This document shows, in pieces, positions 53,322 through 61,528 of a stretch of DNA of 64,000 nt. Within the stretch, counting starts at the first letter, position 1; the number at the start of each line of letters is the position of its first letter. The notes below the pieces were generated by a model that saw nothing but the letters and a program-made list of their open reading frames with translations, was not told the DNA's origin and did not search any database. This DNA is from an uncultured Clostridia bacterium (GTDB lineage Bacteria > Bacillota > Clostridia > Oscillospirales > Ruminococcaceae): NCBI GenBank assembly GCA_947586185.1, contig CANPXN010000001.1, forward strand, positions 142,362 through 206,361. The letters run 5' to 3'. The position numbers and the translations under genes are program-made.

Positions 53322-55241
53322 TCAGCCAATGCTATCTGTTTTAATTATAAAGTTTACGGAGCCTTCCATATCTCCTGAAATGCCTCCGAAGTTTGTATAG
53401 TCTTTAGAAACTTCGGCAATAGCTGAAACTCTGTCCATAAGACCCTGAATATCTCCGTCAAAGGCAGTTACAAGCTTTTGTATGCCTGTTTCGTTAAATT
53501 CGGTCATACCGTCGCTTAAATCCTTTGATCCGTCACGAAGCTTTTTTACGCCGTCAGTAAGCGATTTGGTTCCGTTTTTAAGTGTGGAAGTGCCGCTTAC
53601 AAGAGTTCCTGTACCGCTTACAAGCTTCTTTGAACCGCTGCTTACTTTTACAGACGCATTATAAAGGCTGTCGCCTCCGTCAGCGATCTTGTCTATAGCT
53701 GAACGGAGCTTGTTAAGTCCGTCTGAAAGGCTGGAAGCTCCGCTGGAAATCGAAGATACGCCGTCTTTTAAGGATGCCGCTCCGTCTGCAATCTTATCTG
53801 CTCCTGCTGCAAGATTGTCAGCGCCGGATTTAAGCTCTCCGCCGGAGGACATTGACGCTGCGATCTGTTTCTGTGCGGAAATGGTCTGTTCAAGAGTTCC
53901 TATTGCTGTTGCAAGGCTGTCGTTTGGCGCAGCTGCATATGCCTGTTTAAGTCCTGATAAGACCTGTTCGTTATAGCTTATGGTCTGGTTAAGTGAAGAA
54001 GCTGCTGTATCAAGTCCTGAGGAAAGTGTTGAAAGACCGGCGGATTCGGTTTTAGCGCCTTCGTATAGGGAATTTACCCCGCTTTTCATATCGCCGGCTC
54101 CCTTACTTAGCTTGTTTGCACCGTCAACTGCACTGTAAAGACCGTCCGCAAATTTTCCTATATTGTCCGAAAGGGTCTTAGCTCCGGAAGATACCTGGGA
54201 AAGTCCACTTGAAAGTTCTTTAACGCCGCTCTGGAGAGTTAAAGAGCCTGAATAAAGGCTGTCAACGCCGGAGGAAAGATTCCCTGTTGAGGAGTAAAGC
54301 TTTTTAAGTCCATCGTAAAGGTCTCCGCTGCCGTCAACAAGCTTTTTAGATGCATCGCTCAGTTCTCCGAGGCTGTCTGAAAGCTCGCTCAGATCTGTTT
54401 TGTCATCTATTTCAATATTGTTGAAAATGCTGTTTGTTGCAACAGTCATTGTTTCGCCCATTGAAAATTTAGCAGTATCAGCTGTGATCTCCAAATAGTC
54501 CGGAATATTAATAGCTGAATCATCAGCAATGTTAAGGCTTTCCTTTAGACCCGGAAGAGCAGTTCCTACAATAACGCTCCTGTTTCCGTCGGAAACGCAT
54601 TTTCCGTTTGTTACCTCAATGTTTGAGAACTTTTTATTATCAAGAATCAAGGTTGACGCCATAAGGAACGGAGTGTATATATCACTGTTCTTTTTATCGC
54701 TGCCGATCTTGACGCTTTCCTTGCTGGTATTTGTATAGTCAAAGCGAATTTTTACCTTTCCGCTTTTTCCAGCCAGCTCCTTAGGAGTGATTTCCTTTCC
54801 GTCAAGAGTATAGCTTACTTTTACAGATATAGGAGCCTTCTTATCGGTCGTACCTTTATAGTATATATCTTCTCCTGCTGCATTCCAGATTATATCGTTT
54901 CCGGTCTGAGAAAAGGTTTCATATCCCTTTACGTTTTCAATATCGCTCAGCTCCGAGCAGTCATCTATTATATCAAGTCCGTCAGGATTTTTAAGTCGGC
55001 TGCTTACTATAGTTTTGTTTACATTTCCCACAGCGTCTGCAAGAAGATAAACGGTTTCTTCCTTTGATGCCTTTACTCCATCCTCATTTGTTTTTACCGG
55101 CTTTGCGGAATCTGTTTTTTTGGTTGTTTCAGAAGCCTTTTCAGCATCTCCTTTTCCGTTATATTTAGCGTATACGCATGTGGACGAGGTTGTTATTGCT
55201 ATTGCAGCAGCTGCTGCTATTACTTTCATATAAGCTTTCAT
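53322..55241 (-). CDS. Secreted coiled protein with SG-heptad repeats (YhgE/Pip-like periplasmic module)
   Basis: 639 aa. An N-terminal signal or anchor helix (about 4-25) is followed by a beta-rich domain (about 40-270) and long arrays of heptads (about 285-575) of the type LxxGxxxLxxGxxxLSSG, as in the extracellular part of YhgE/Pip proteins and MMPL-associated partners. Unlike YhgE it lacks C-terminal membrane helices. It is 15 bases downstream of an MMPL transporter in the same operon, so it probably forms an extracellular tube or adaptor for that transporter. The role is inferred from context. Confidence 0.8.
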   Translation of the reverse strand: MKAYMKVIAAAAAIAITTSSTCVYAKYNGKGDAEKASETTKKTDSAKPVKTNEDGVKASKEETVYLLADAVGNVNKTIVSSRLKNPDGLDIIDDCSELSDIENVKGYETFSQTGNDIIWNAAGEDIYYKGTTDKKAPISVKVSYTLDGKEITPKELAGKSGKVKIRFDYTNTSKESVKIGSDKKNSDIYTPFLMASTLILDNKKFSNIEVTNGKCVSDGNRSVIVGTALPGLKESLNIADDSAINIPDYLEITADTAKFSMGETMTVATNSIFNNIEIDDKTDLSELSDSLGELSDASKKLVDGSGDLYDGLKKLYSSTGNLSSGVDSLYSGSLTLQSGVKELSSGLSQVSSGAKTLSDNIGKFADGLYSAVDGANKLSKGAGDMKSGVNSLYEGAKTESAGLSTLSSGLDTAASSLNQTISYNEQVLSGLKQAYAAAPNDSLATAIGTLEQTISAQKQIAASMSSGGELKSGADNLAAGADKIADGAASLKDGVSSISSGASSLSDGLNKLRSAIDKIADGGDSLYNASVKVSSGSKKLVSGTGTLVSGTSTLKNGTKSLTDGVKKLRDGSKDLSDGMTEFNETGIQKLVTAFDGDIQGLMDRVSAIAEVSKDYTNFGGISGDMEGSVNFIIKTDSIG

Positions 55242-55256
55242 AATTTAGCCCTCCAG

Positions 55257-57395
55257 TTATTTGTTAATGGTAATGTTTATCTTTTCGCTGCTGATGAATT
55301 TATTGTCAGGCTGATTTGCCTGCATCTCAGCGTCCGGCTTAAAGCCGATACTCGTTTTGAGAATGATTTTATCAAATATCATAAGGAATGACGGAAGCAG
55401 GCATATAACCACAAACATACTGATTATTGCGCCTCTTGCCATAAGGTTGCACAAAGAACCGATCATATCTATGCTTGAGTATATTCCAACACCGATCGTT
55501 GCCATAAAGAATCCTAAAGCGCTGACTATTATAGATTTAATAGATGTACTCAGAGCAATTGTAACAGCCTCTTTCTTTTCTTTGCCGAGGCGGCGTTCAC
55601 GGCGGTATCTGTTCGTCATAAGGATCGCATAGTCAACCGTTGCACCAAGCTGTATCGTTCCGATTACTATTGAAGCTATGAACGGAAGAACCGTATTTGT
55701 ATAGCATGGTATGCCCATATTTATGAAAATAGCAAATTCAATTACTATAACCAGCAGAACAGGAACAGAAATTGACTTGAATGTAACAAGTATAATAAGG
55801 AATATTGCGGCAATTGAAATTGCGCTTACAACCTTGAAGTCGGTATCGGTTATATCTATAAGGTCTTTTGTACAAGGAGCTTCGCCGATAACCATACCGT
55901 TTTTGTCATACTTTTTGACAATTCCGTTTATTGCATCAACCTGATCGTTTACTTCGTCGGATGCTGTTTTATACTCTGAGGTAACAAGCATAAGCTGCCA
56001 CTTGTCGCTCTTCAACGCGTTTGTCAGTGATTCAGGAATTACCTCTCTTGGAATATTCGGACCTAAAACTGAATCGAGTCCCAGCGCCCACTTAACGCCG
56101 TTAACATTATCTATCTCACTGAGCATTGCATTTGCGTCACGAGGCTCCATATTCGCATCTACAAGAACCATATGGGTTGCATTCATGTCGAACTTTTCGG
56201 CAAGCTCCTCATTTGCTTGAATACTTGCCAGATCCTTCGGAAGCGTTGTGTCAAGATTGTAGTAAACATCTGTATTCATATATCCGTAAACAGACGGTAC
56301 AAGAAGTGCAAGGAACACTGTAATGAATATCCAGCTGTGGTTTACTACAAATCCCGATACCTTGCTAAGATCAGGTATAAACGAACGGTGGCTTGTTTTT
56401 TCTATAGCCCTGTCAAATACGAGGATCATTGAAGGCAGTATAGTAACACAGCCTATAACACCGAACACAACACCCTTTGCCATTACGATACCAAGGTTAA
56501 AGCCAAGGCGATAGGTCATAAAGCACAGAGCAATAAATCCGGCTACTGTTGTAAGGGAGCTTGCGGAAACTGAGGAGATCGTAGCGGATATTGCATGAGC
56601 CATTGCTCTCTTTTTATCTCCATTGAATCTTACCTGCTGTTCCTCGTAGCTGTGCCACAGAAATATTGAATAGTCCATTGTTACGGCAAGCTGAAGAACT
56701 GCCGCAAGAGCTTGGGTAATAAAGGATATGTCACCAAGGAATATGTTCGTTCCAAGATTATATATGATCGCCATTCCTATATTGAGCATAAAGAATACAG
56801 GCAGCAGGAACGAATTCATAAATAATGCAAGTATTATAGATGTAAGAACTGCTGCAATTATAACATACATTACGGTTTCTTTTTCAGAGAGAATTTTTAT
56901 GTCATCAACAACTGCTGACATTCCGCTTAAAAAGCACTGCTTGTCGGACAGCTTCCTGATAGCGTCAATTGCCTCAAGAGTTTCGTCTGCTGATGTTGTA
57001 TCCTCAAAGAAAATCGCCATCATTGTAGCGTCACCGCTGTTGAATGCTTCGCTGAGCTTTGAAGGGATCACGTCCATAGGTACTGACAGATCCATTAGTG
57101 AGTCGTACCATATTACGTCTGCCACTCCGTCAACATCTTCAATTTTTTTCTTGAGGGCAGCTACATCCTTTTCTTCCATGCCCTCGGCGATGTACATTGA
57201 GAATGCACCCTTGTGGAAATCATCCATAAGAATGTTTTGACCAGTCATTGTGTCAATATTATCGGGAAGATAGCTAAGTATATCGTAATTTACCCTTGTA
57301 TTCACAAAGCCTATAACTGAAGGTATAAGCAGAAGAACACTTATTATCAATATAGGTATATGATACTTTACTATCTTTTTTCCCAGCTTTACCAT
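55257..57395 (-). CDS. MMPL-family RND transporter
   Basis: 712 aa, twelve predicted helices in two repeats (helices 2-6 and 8-12), each with a GxxxD-type core: LQLAVTMDYSIFLWHSYEE in the first half and QLGATVDYAILMTNRYRRER in the second. Two extracytoplasmic porter-like domains (about 40-170 and 375-505). The start at 57395 has AAGGA eight bases upstream; earlier in-frame ATG codons lie over the operator. Relatives export lipids, siderophores or drugs; the substrate here is unknown. Controlled by the adjacent TetR operator array. Confidence 0.93.
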   Translation of the reverse strand: MVKLGKKIVKYHIPILIISVLLLIPSVIGFVNTRVNYDILSYLPDNIDTMTGQNILMDDFHKGAFSMYIAEGMEEKDVAALKKKIEDVDGVADVIWYDSLMDLSVPMDVIPSKLSEAFNSGDATMMAIFFEDTTSADETLEAIDAIRKLSDKQCFLSGMSAVVDDIKILSEKETVMYVIIAAVLTSIILALFMNSFLLPVFFMLNIGMAIIYNLGTNIFLGDISFITQALAAVLQLAVTMDYSIFLWHSYEEQQVRFNGDKKRAMAHAISATISSVSASSLTTVAGFIALCFMTYRLGFNLGIVMAKGVVFGVIGCVTILPSMILVFDRAIEKTSHRSFIPDLSKVSGFVVNHSWIFITVFLALLVPSVYGYMNTDVYYNLDTTLPKDLASIQANEELAEKFDMNATHMVLVDANMEPRDANAMLSEIDNVNGVKWALGLDSVLGPNIPREVIPESLTNALKSDKWQLMLVTSEYKTASDEVNDQVDAINGIVKKYDKNGMVIGEAPCTKDLIDITDTDFKVVSAISIAAIFLIILVTFKSISVPVLLVIVIEFAIFINMGIPCYTNTVLPFIASIVIGTIQLGATVDYAILMTNRYRRERRLGKEKKEAVTIALSTSIKSIIVSALGFFMATIGVGIYSSIDMIGSLCNLMARGAIISMFVVICLLPSFLMIFDKIILKTSIGFKPDAEMQANQPDNKFISSEKINITINK

Positions 57396-57417
57396 AAAGA
57401 TCATCCTTTCATCAAAA

Positions 57418-57430
57418 TGACCGTTCGTCA
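57418..57430. promoter_or_regulatory. TetR operator O1
   Basis: TGACCGTTCGTCA, in the untranslated leader of the MMPL gene. Confidence 0.75.
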
Positions 57431-57445
57431 TTTTTGTATGCCTTA

Positions 57446-57473
57446 ATTATATCATAAAATGACCGATAGTCAA
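57446..57473 (-). promoter_or_regulatory. Promoter of the MMPL operon
   Basis: Minus strand TTGACT (57473-57468), a 16-base spacer and TATAAT (57451-57446). Operator O2 occupies the spacer. Confidence 0.85.
57460..57472. promoter_or_regulatory. TetR operator O2
   Basis: TGACCGATAGTCA, overlapping the -35 box and spacer of the MMPL promoter. Confidence 0.78.
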
Positions 57474-57492
57474 TATTTTTCAGAAAGAAAAA

Positions 57493-57505
57493 TGACCGTC
57501 GGTCA
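57493..57505. promoter_or_regulatory. TetR operator O3
   Basis: TGACCGTCGGTCA, the most symmetrical copy, extended by flanking A and T tracts. Confidence 0.8.
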
Positions 57506-57546
57506 TTATTTTGTATGCTCTCACAAAAACGGCATGACCAATTAAC

Positions 57547-57559
57547 TGACTATTGGTCA
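57547..57559. promoter_or_regulatory. TetR operator O4
   Basis: TGACTATTGGTCA, just upstream of the -35 box of the tetR promoter. A further half site TGACCAAT at 57535 makes a larger palindrome with ATTGGTCA. Confidence 0.72.
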
Positions 57560-57569
57560 TTTTTAACGG

Positions 57570-57598
57570 TTGACATACGGGAACCGGCATAATATAAT
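57570..57598 (+). promoter_or_regulatory. Promoter of the tetR gene
   Basis: TTGACA at 57570 and TATAAT at 57593 with a 17-base spacer. Confidence 0.87.
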
Positions 57599-57618
57599 AT
57601 TTAAAAGGATGTGATTAA

Positions 57619-58224
57619 ATGGGCAAACTGGACGCAAAAAAACAGCTTAAAATGGAGGCTCTCCTTGATTCCGCCTTTGAGCTTTTTACAGCTAAAGGAA
57701 CAAGCAAGACCTCCATATCTGAAATTTCACAGCAGGCTGGTGTTGCAAAGGGTACTTTTTACCTTTATTTTAAGGACAAGTATGACATAATAAACAAGCT
57801 GATAGCGCACAAATCAAGCAAAATATTCAAAAACGCTACAGAGGATATGGAAAAGTCCGGCATGGTAGAGCTTTCTGATAAAATTATTTTTTTGGCTGAT
57901 AACATTATAAATCAGCTGAACAAAAACAAGCTGCTGCTGAGGTTTATTGCCAAAAATCTCAGCTGGGGAGTTTTTAAAAATGCCCTTACGGAAAACGTTC
58001 TTGAGTCGGATATAAATTTTCTTGAAGTATATAATAAAATGATTTCCGACTGCGGAAACAATATCTCAGAGCCTGAAACAATGCTGTTTATGATAATTGA
58101 GCTTGTAAGCTCAACTTGCTACAGTGTGATACTATATGACGAGCCTGTGCCCCTTGAAAAATATAAGCCGCATCTGTATTCAGCTATTAGGAGTATTATT
58201 GATATTCATGTTATAAAAGAATAA
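57619..58224 (+). CDS. TetR/AcrR-family regulator
   Basis: 201 aa. The N-terminal HTH (about 10-55: ALLDSAFELFTAKGTSKTSISEIS, then QQAGVAKGTFYLYFKDK) is canonical. The C-terminal domain is helical and variable and probably binds a lipophilic ligand exported by the MMPL pump. Divergent orientation, shared operators and its own promoter next to O4 indicate control of the transporter operon and perhaps of itself. Ribosome site AAAAGGATG. Confidence 0.94.
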   Translation: MGKLDAKKQLKMEALLDSAFELFTAKGTSKTSISEISQQAGVAKGTFYLYFKDKYDIINKLIAHKSSKIFKNATEDMEKSGMVELSDKIIFLADNIINQLNKNKLLLRFIAKNLSWGVFKNALTENVLESDINFLEVYNKMISDCGNNISEPETMLFMIIELVSSTCYSVILYDEPVPLEKYKPHLYSAIRSIIDIHVIKE

Positions 58225-58242
58225 ACACTTATGCTTTACGGC

Positions 58243-58279
58243 GGCGCTCCCTGTTACAGGATTCGGGGAGCGCCTTTTT
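58243..58279 (+). terminator. Terminator of the tetR gene
   Basis: A 9-bp stem (58243-58251 with 58266-58274) and five T. Confidence 0.9.
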
Positions 58280-58296
58280 ATATTTGTATGTGGAAA

Positions 58297-58504
58297 CACG
58301 GAAATCAATTTTTTAAAGATTTAGTATATTCTATCCCTATATTTTTGTTAAGAAAAAGTTTTTTAGTTTTCTTCCAATTCTATTTTCGTCCCTTTAAGGG
58401 ATGAAAATAGAATTGAATCGGGATTCTAAAGGGACTTTGTCCCTTTAGCAGGGGGTGCGGGGGACAGAGTCCACCGCATAGTGTTTCAAAAATTGATTTC
58501 TGTG
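58297..58504. mobile_element. MITE-like element, 208 bp, with 18-bp inverted ends
   Basis: CACGGAAATCAATTTTTT at 58297-58314 and its complement with two mismatches at 58487-58504. Inside is a 35-base hairpin (TTCTATTTTCGTCCC arm near 58376, GGGATGAAAATAGAA arm near 58397) and a second GGGAC/GTCCC palindrome near 58432. No gene is present. It lies in the 360-base gap between tetR and the LRR gene and ends 18 bases before the LRR promoter. Confidence 0.7.
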
Positions 58505-58522
58505 ATATGGAAAACATTGCAC

Positions 58523-58551
58523 TTGCATTTTCGACAATATTATAGTATAAT
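58523..58551 (+). promoter_or_regulatory. Promoter of the large LRR-dockerin gene
   Basis: TTGCAT at 58523 and TATAAT at 58546 with a 17-base spacer. Confidence 0.8.
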
Positions 58552-58584
58552 AAAAACAATTATTTTTACAGAAAGTGTGATTTT

Positions 58585-60663
58585 TTGCATAAAATTAAAC
58601 ATGCAGCAGCGTGGATCGCTGTTATGATGATAATGAGCTTTAGCTCTGTACCGGCGCTCACTTCGGTTAATGCTGAAACGATTCCGTCGGAGCTGTTTGA
58701 GCAGCTTGTAAACCATGAGGGTATAATTTATGCCATAAATGAAAAGGAGGCTGTAATTACCTCTGTTAATATTGATTTGCCGGAGATCCATATACCGGCT
58801 GAGCTTTCGGGACGGCCTGTAACTTCGATCGGTATGGGAGCGTTTTCCGGAAAGACGGGCATTGAAAGGGTCATACTGCCGGATAGTGTAGTGACTATTG
58901 GGGACAGAGCCTTTGAAAACTGCTCCGCTCTTGCTGAAATAAATTGGGACAGAGTTTCCTATATCGGCAAAAATACTTTTGCAGGGTGCAGCTCCCTTGC
59001 TGTAAGCAGACTTCCTGAGAATATTACTTTTGTTTCGGAAAGGTGCTTTATGGGCTGTGCTTTGATAGAGTCTGTTATTATGCCAGAGGGCGTTTCCAAA
59101 ATAGGAACAGGAGCGTTTATGAACTGTACGGCGTTGAAGGATATTACATTCAGCAGCAGTTTGAGCAGCGTTGGAGCGTCCGCTTTTGAAAACACTCTTT
59201 GGTATGATTCCCTTGACAACGGTCTTGTTTACTGCGGCAGTGTTGCGTATAAGTATAAGGGCAAAATGCCGGAGGCAACGGATGTGATACTGAAAGAGGG
59301 AACGGTTAGTATTTCGCCTCTTTGCTTTAACGGATGCAGTGAAATGACAGCGGTTGAAATTCCGGATACGGTTACAAGCATAGGAGCAAACAGCTTCTGC
59401 GGCTGTACCGGGATATGGGAAGTGAAGATACCGGGTATGGTTTCGTATATAGGAAACGGTGCGTTCAGCGGCTGTACAAATCTTGTGGACATTGATATGG
59501 CTGATACTGTAAGGGGACTTGAAAGCGATGTTTTTAAGGATACATCATGGCTTGCAGCTCAGCCCGATGGTATAATATACATAGGAAAAAACGTCTATAC
59601 ATATAACGGCACAGCGCCTGAGGACTCTTCTGCAAAAATTCAGGAGGGAACAGTTGGAATAGCCGCTGGTGCATTCAGCGGTCAAAGCGGAATAATCGGC
59701 GTTTCACTTCCGGAGAGTCTTGTGCAGATCGGCTCAAAGGCGTTTATGGGACTTAATAAGCTTAGCTTTATAACAATACCGGACGGCGTTACGGATATAG
59801 CTTCTGACGCTTTTGCGGATTGTTTGGGGCTGTCTGTCATAAATGTGGGTGCAGGTATCAGTAATATTGCCTGCCTGCCGTATCTTCAGAGCAGTATAGC
59901 TGAAATAAATATTTCTGAAAACAGTCCTTATTATAAGTCCGATGAATATTTTGTTTACAGCGCTGATAAGACAAGGATTGTAAGATGTTTCAGTGACGAG
60001 GGTCTGGAGGAATATTCTGTTCCGGCTTATATTTCAGAGATTAGTGAATATGCGTTTATGAACTGTAAAGGTATCAAGAAAATGTATGTTCCGGAATCAG
60101 TTGATGCTGTGGGAACCTATGCGTTTAAAAACTGTACTGCCGAGGTTTATGGCTATGCAGATTCTGGAATGGATATATATGCCAGAAGAAACGACGTCAA
60201 TTTTATCAAGTATCTCATTGATGCAAGGGGAAATCAGTGGTATTATTCAGACATGCTTTCCTTCGACCACAGTACTGTGACAGTAACGGATATTGATGGG
60301 AATCCTGTTGAATTTTCCTTTGGAGCAAGTCCTGAGCAGGTTTATAAGGACAAGCTAAAGGCAGTGCCTATTGAGGTTTACGGAGAGGACGAGGGAGAAG
60401 TCAGTGTAAAGGTCGGACTCAGGGGAGATGTGAACCAGGACGGAAAAATTTCCGCAAACGACGCATCCTTAATATTCAGCGAATACAAGAGGATATATAA
60501 GGGCCAGAGCGGAAAGTTTAGTAATTGGAAAATCTTTATTGCCAATGTAGACAGTACAAGGGGAAATACTAAAATTACCGCCCAGGACGCCTCGTATGTT
60601 TTCTCTTACTATAAGGAAGAGTATACAAAAGGACATGCAAAATATCCTTTCTCTGATATGTAA
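58585..60663 (+). CDS. Large secreted BspA-type LRR protein with C-terminal dockerin
   Basis: 692 aa, TTG start (no nearby ATG precedes the basic residues of the signal peptide). Signal peptide about 1-30. LRR_5/BspA repeats fill about 60-535 (IGxGAFSGCTxLxxVxIPxxVxxIG), many with Cys at the turn. A short region with a small Tyr/Trp-rich linker follows, then a dockerin at about 612-690: DVNQDGKISANDASLIFSEYK and, after an insertion, NTKITAQDASYVFSYYK. It shares this dockerin style with the proteins at 35.9 and 37.8 kb. It may act as a scaffold-borne binding protein for plant or surface ligands; no enzyme domain is present. Confidence 0.9.
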   Translation: MHKIKHAAAWIAVMMIMSFSSVPALTSVNAETIPSELFEQLVNHEGIIYAINEKEAVITSVNIDLPEIHIPAELSGRPVTSIGMGAFSGKTGIERVILPDSVVTIGDRAFENCSALAEINWDRVSYIGKNTFAGCSSLAVSRLPENITFVSERCFMGCALIESVIMPEGVSKIGTGAFMNCTALKDITFSSSLSSVGASAFENTLWYDSLDNGLVYCGSVAYKYKGKMPEATDVILKEGTVSISPLCFNGCSEMTAVEIPDTVTSIGANSFCGCTGIWEVKIPGMVSYIGNGAFSGCTNLVDIDMADTVRGLESDVFKDTSWLAAQPDGIIYIGKNVYTYNGTAPEDSSAKIQEGTVGIAAGAFSGQSGIIGVSLPESLVQIGSKAFMGLNKLSFITIPDGVTDIASDAFADCLGLSVINVGAGISNIACLPYLQSSIAEINISENSPYYKSDEYFVYSADKTRIVRCFSDEGLEEYSVPAYISEISEYAFMNCKGIKKMYVPESVDAVGTYAFKNCTAEVYGYADSGMDIYARRNDVNFIKYLIDARGNQWYYSDMLSFDHSTVTVTDIDGNPVEFSFGASPEQVYKDKLKAVPIEVYGEDEGEVSVKVGLRGDVNQDGKISANDASLIFSEYKRIYKGQSGKFSNWKIFIANVDSTRGNTKITAQDASYVFSYYKEEYTKGHAKYPFSDM

Positions 60664-60681
60664 AATGTTTTGCTTTGTGCC

Positions 60682-60730
60682 ATTAAAATCGGAGCAAGCG
60701 CTGATAAGCTGGCTTAATCAGCGTGCGACG
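60682..60730. repeat. 49-bp palindromic repeat, copy B
   Basis: Identical at 47 of 49 positions to 51276-51324, same orientation, in the region after the LRR gene. Confidence 0.8.
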
Positions 60731-60739
60731 ATTGCAACG

Positions 60740-60800
60740 GCGCTTTAGAGCGCTTAGCTCCTCAGCCTATAGAGGCGGGGGCATAAGCGTCAGTTATATT
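60740..60800. repeat. Short hairpin repeat related to the NatA leader repeat
   Basis: A GCGCT/AGCGC hairpin (60740-60753) is followed by GCTCC, GCCTATAGAGGC and GGGGGCAT (60757-60786). This tail aligns with GCTCC...GCCTAAGAGGCGGGGACAT at 18991-19016 and both run into AGTTATATT. Confidence 0.5.
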
Positions 60801-60807
60801 GTGTGAC

Positions 60808-60838
60808 AGCCCGGTAAATTCACCGGGCTTGTTTGTTT
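60808..60838 (+). terminator. Terminator after the large LRR gene
   Basis: An 8-bp stem (60808-60815 with 60822-60829) followed by TGTTTGTTT, a moderately T-rich tail. It lies 145 bases beyond the stop, after the repeats. Confidence 0.75.
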
Positions 60839-60900
60839 ATTATAGACAAAAAACATGGACAGATTTTTAATCTTTTATTTTAGGTTTGACTCTTTTTTTC

Positions 60901-60929
60901 TTGACCTTTTTTCAGGTTTGTATTATAAT
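60901..60929 (+). promoter_or_regulatory. Promoter of the dcw cluster
   Basis: TTGACC at 60901 and TATAAT at 60924 with a 17-base spacer. Downstream, GTGG motifs at about 60942, 60952 and 60981 may be weak MraZ boxes; the first two are ten bases apart. Confidence 0.82.
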
Positions 60930-61022
60930 AGTATTTACACGGTGGTGAAGTGTGGTAAAAAAACGTAAAAATTCCAATTTTGTGGCAGAACTGTGTAAAT
61001 ATTTCTGAAAGGCGGTGTCGGA

Positions 61023-61460
61023 ATGGCTTTGGATGCTCTTATGGGTACATATCATCATAATATAGACGCAAAAGGCAGAATGAGCTTTCCGACTAAGCTA
61101 AGGGATATTCTCGGCAGTCAATTTTACGTTACCAAATGTATTAACCAAAAGTGTCTTACGATATATTCAAAGGAACAGTGGGATAACCTTGCAGACAAGG
61201 TTGCGTCTTTGCCGGACTCTTTGGGCGGCCTTGACATAAAAAGATGGCTCTTTTCCGGTGCAGGAGAGCTTGTTCCGGACAAGCAGGGACGTGTTCTTAT
61301 TCCGGCTGATTTAAGAAAATTTGCCGGACTGTCCAAAGATGTCGTAGTGATAGGACTTGACGACAAGGCAGAGATCTGGGATAAGGAGCTGTGGGAGAAA
61401 CAGCAGGATAGTGTGAATATGGAAGCAATGATTGCTGCCATGCAGAGTCTTGGCATATAA
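61023..61460 (+). CDS. mraZ: Transcriptional regulator MraZ
   Basis: 145 aa, two tandem AbrB-like SpoVT domains: GTYHHNIDAKGRMSFPTKLRD in the first and LVPDKQGRVLIPADLRKFAG in the second. It binds its own promoter and controls the dcw cluster. It is the first gene, 94 bases downstream of the -10 box, with a weakish site AAAGGCGG. Confidence 0.97.
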   Translation: MALDALMGTYHHNIDAKGRMSFPTKLRDILGSQFYVTKCINQKCLTIYSKEQWDNLADKVASLPDSLGGLDIKRWLFSGAGELVPDKQGRVLIPADLRKFAGLSKDVVVIGLDDKAEIWDKELWEKQQDSVNMEAMIAAMQSLGI

Positions 61461-61516
61461 TACTAATTCATCATCAATCTTGCAGCTTTGTCTACAAAGC
61501 GATAATGAATTAGTAT
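61460..61516. repeat. 57-bp nested palindrome between mraZ and rsmH
   Basis: ATACTAATTCAT (61460-61471) pairs exactly with ATGAATTAGTAT (61505-61516); an inner stem GCTTTG/CAAAGC (61485-61490 with 61495-61500) has a four-base loop. It touches the mraZ stop codon and ends one base before the rsmH ribosome site, so it is likely a short repeat insertion that also shapes the mRNA. Confidence 0.75.
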
Positions 61517-61528
61517 AAGGTGGTGTAT

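Noticed and set aside
53480..54330. DNA tandem repeat array
   Set aside because: The repeated sense is the heptad coding pattern of the SG-rich protein; the DNA units are too diverged for a repeat array.
56728..57240. 170-codon open frame opposite the MMPL gene
   Set aside because: Antisense shadow; its apparent hydrophobic stretches are the complement of membrane-helix codons.
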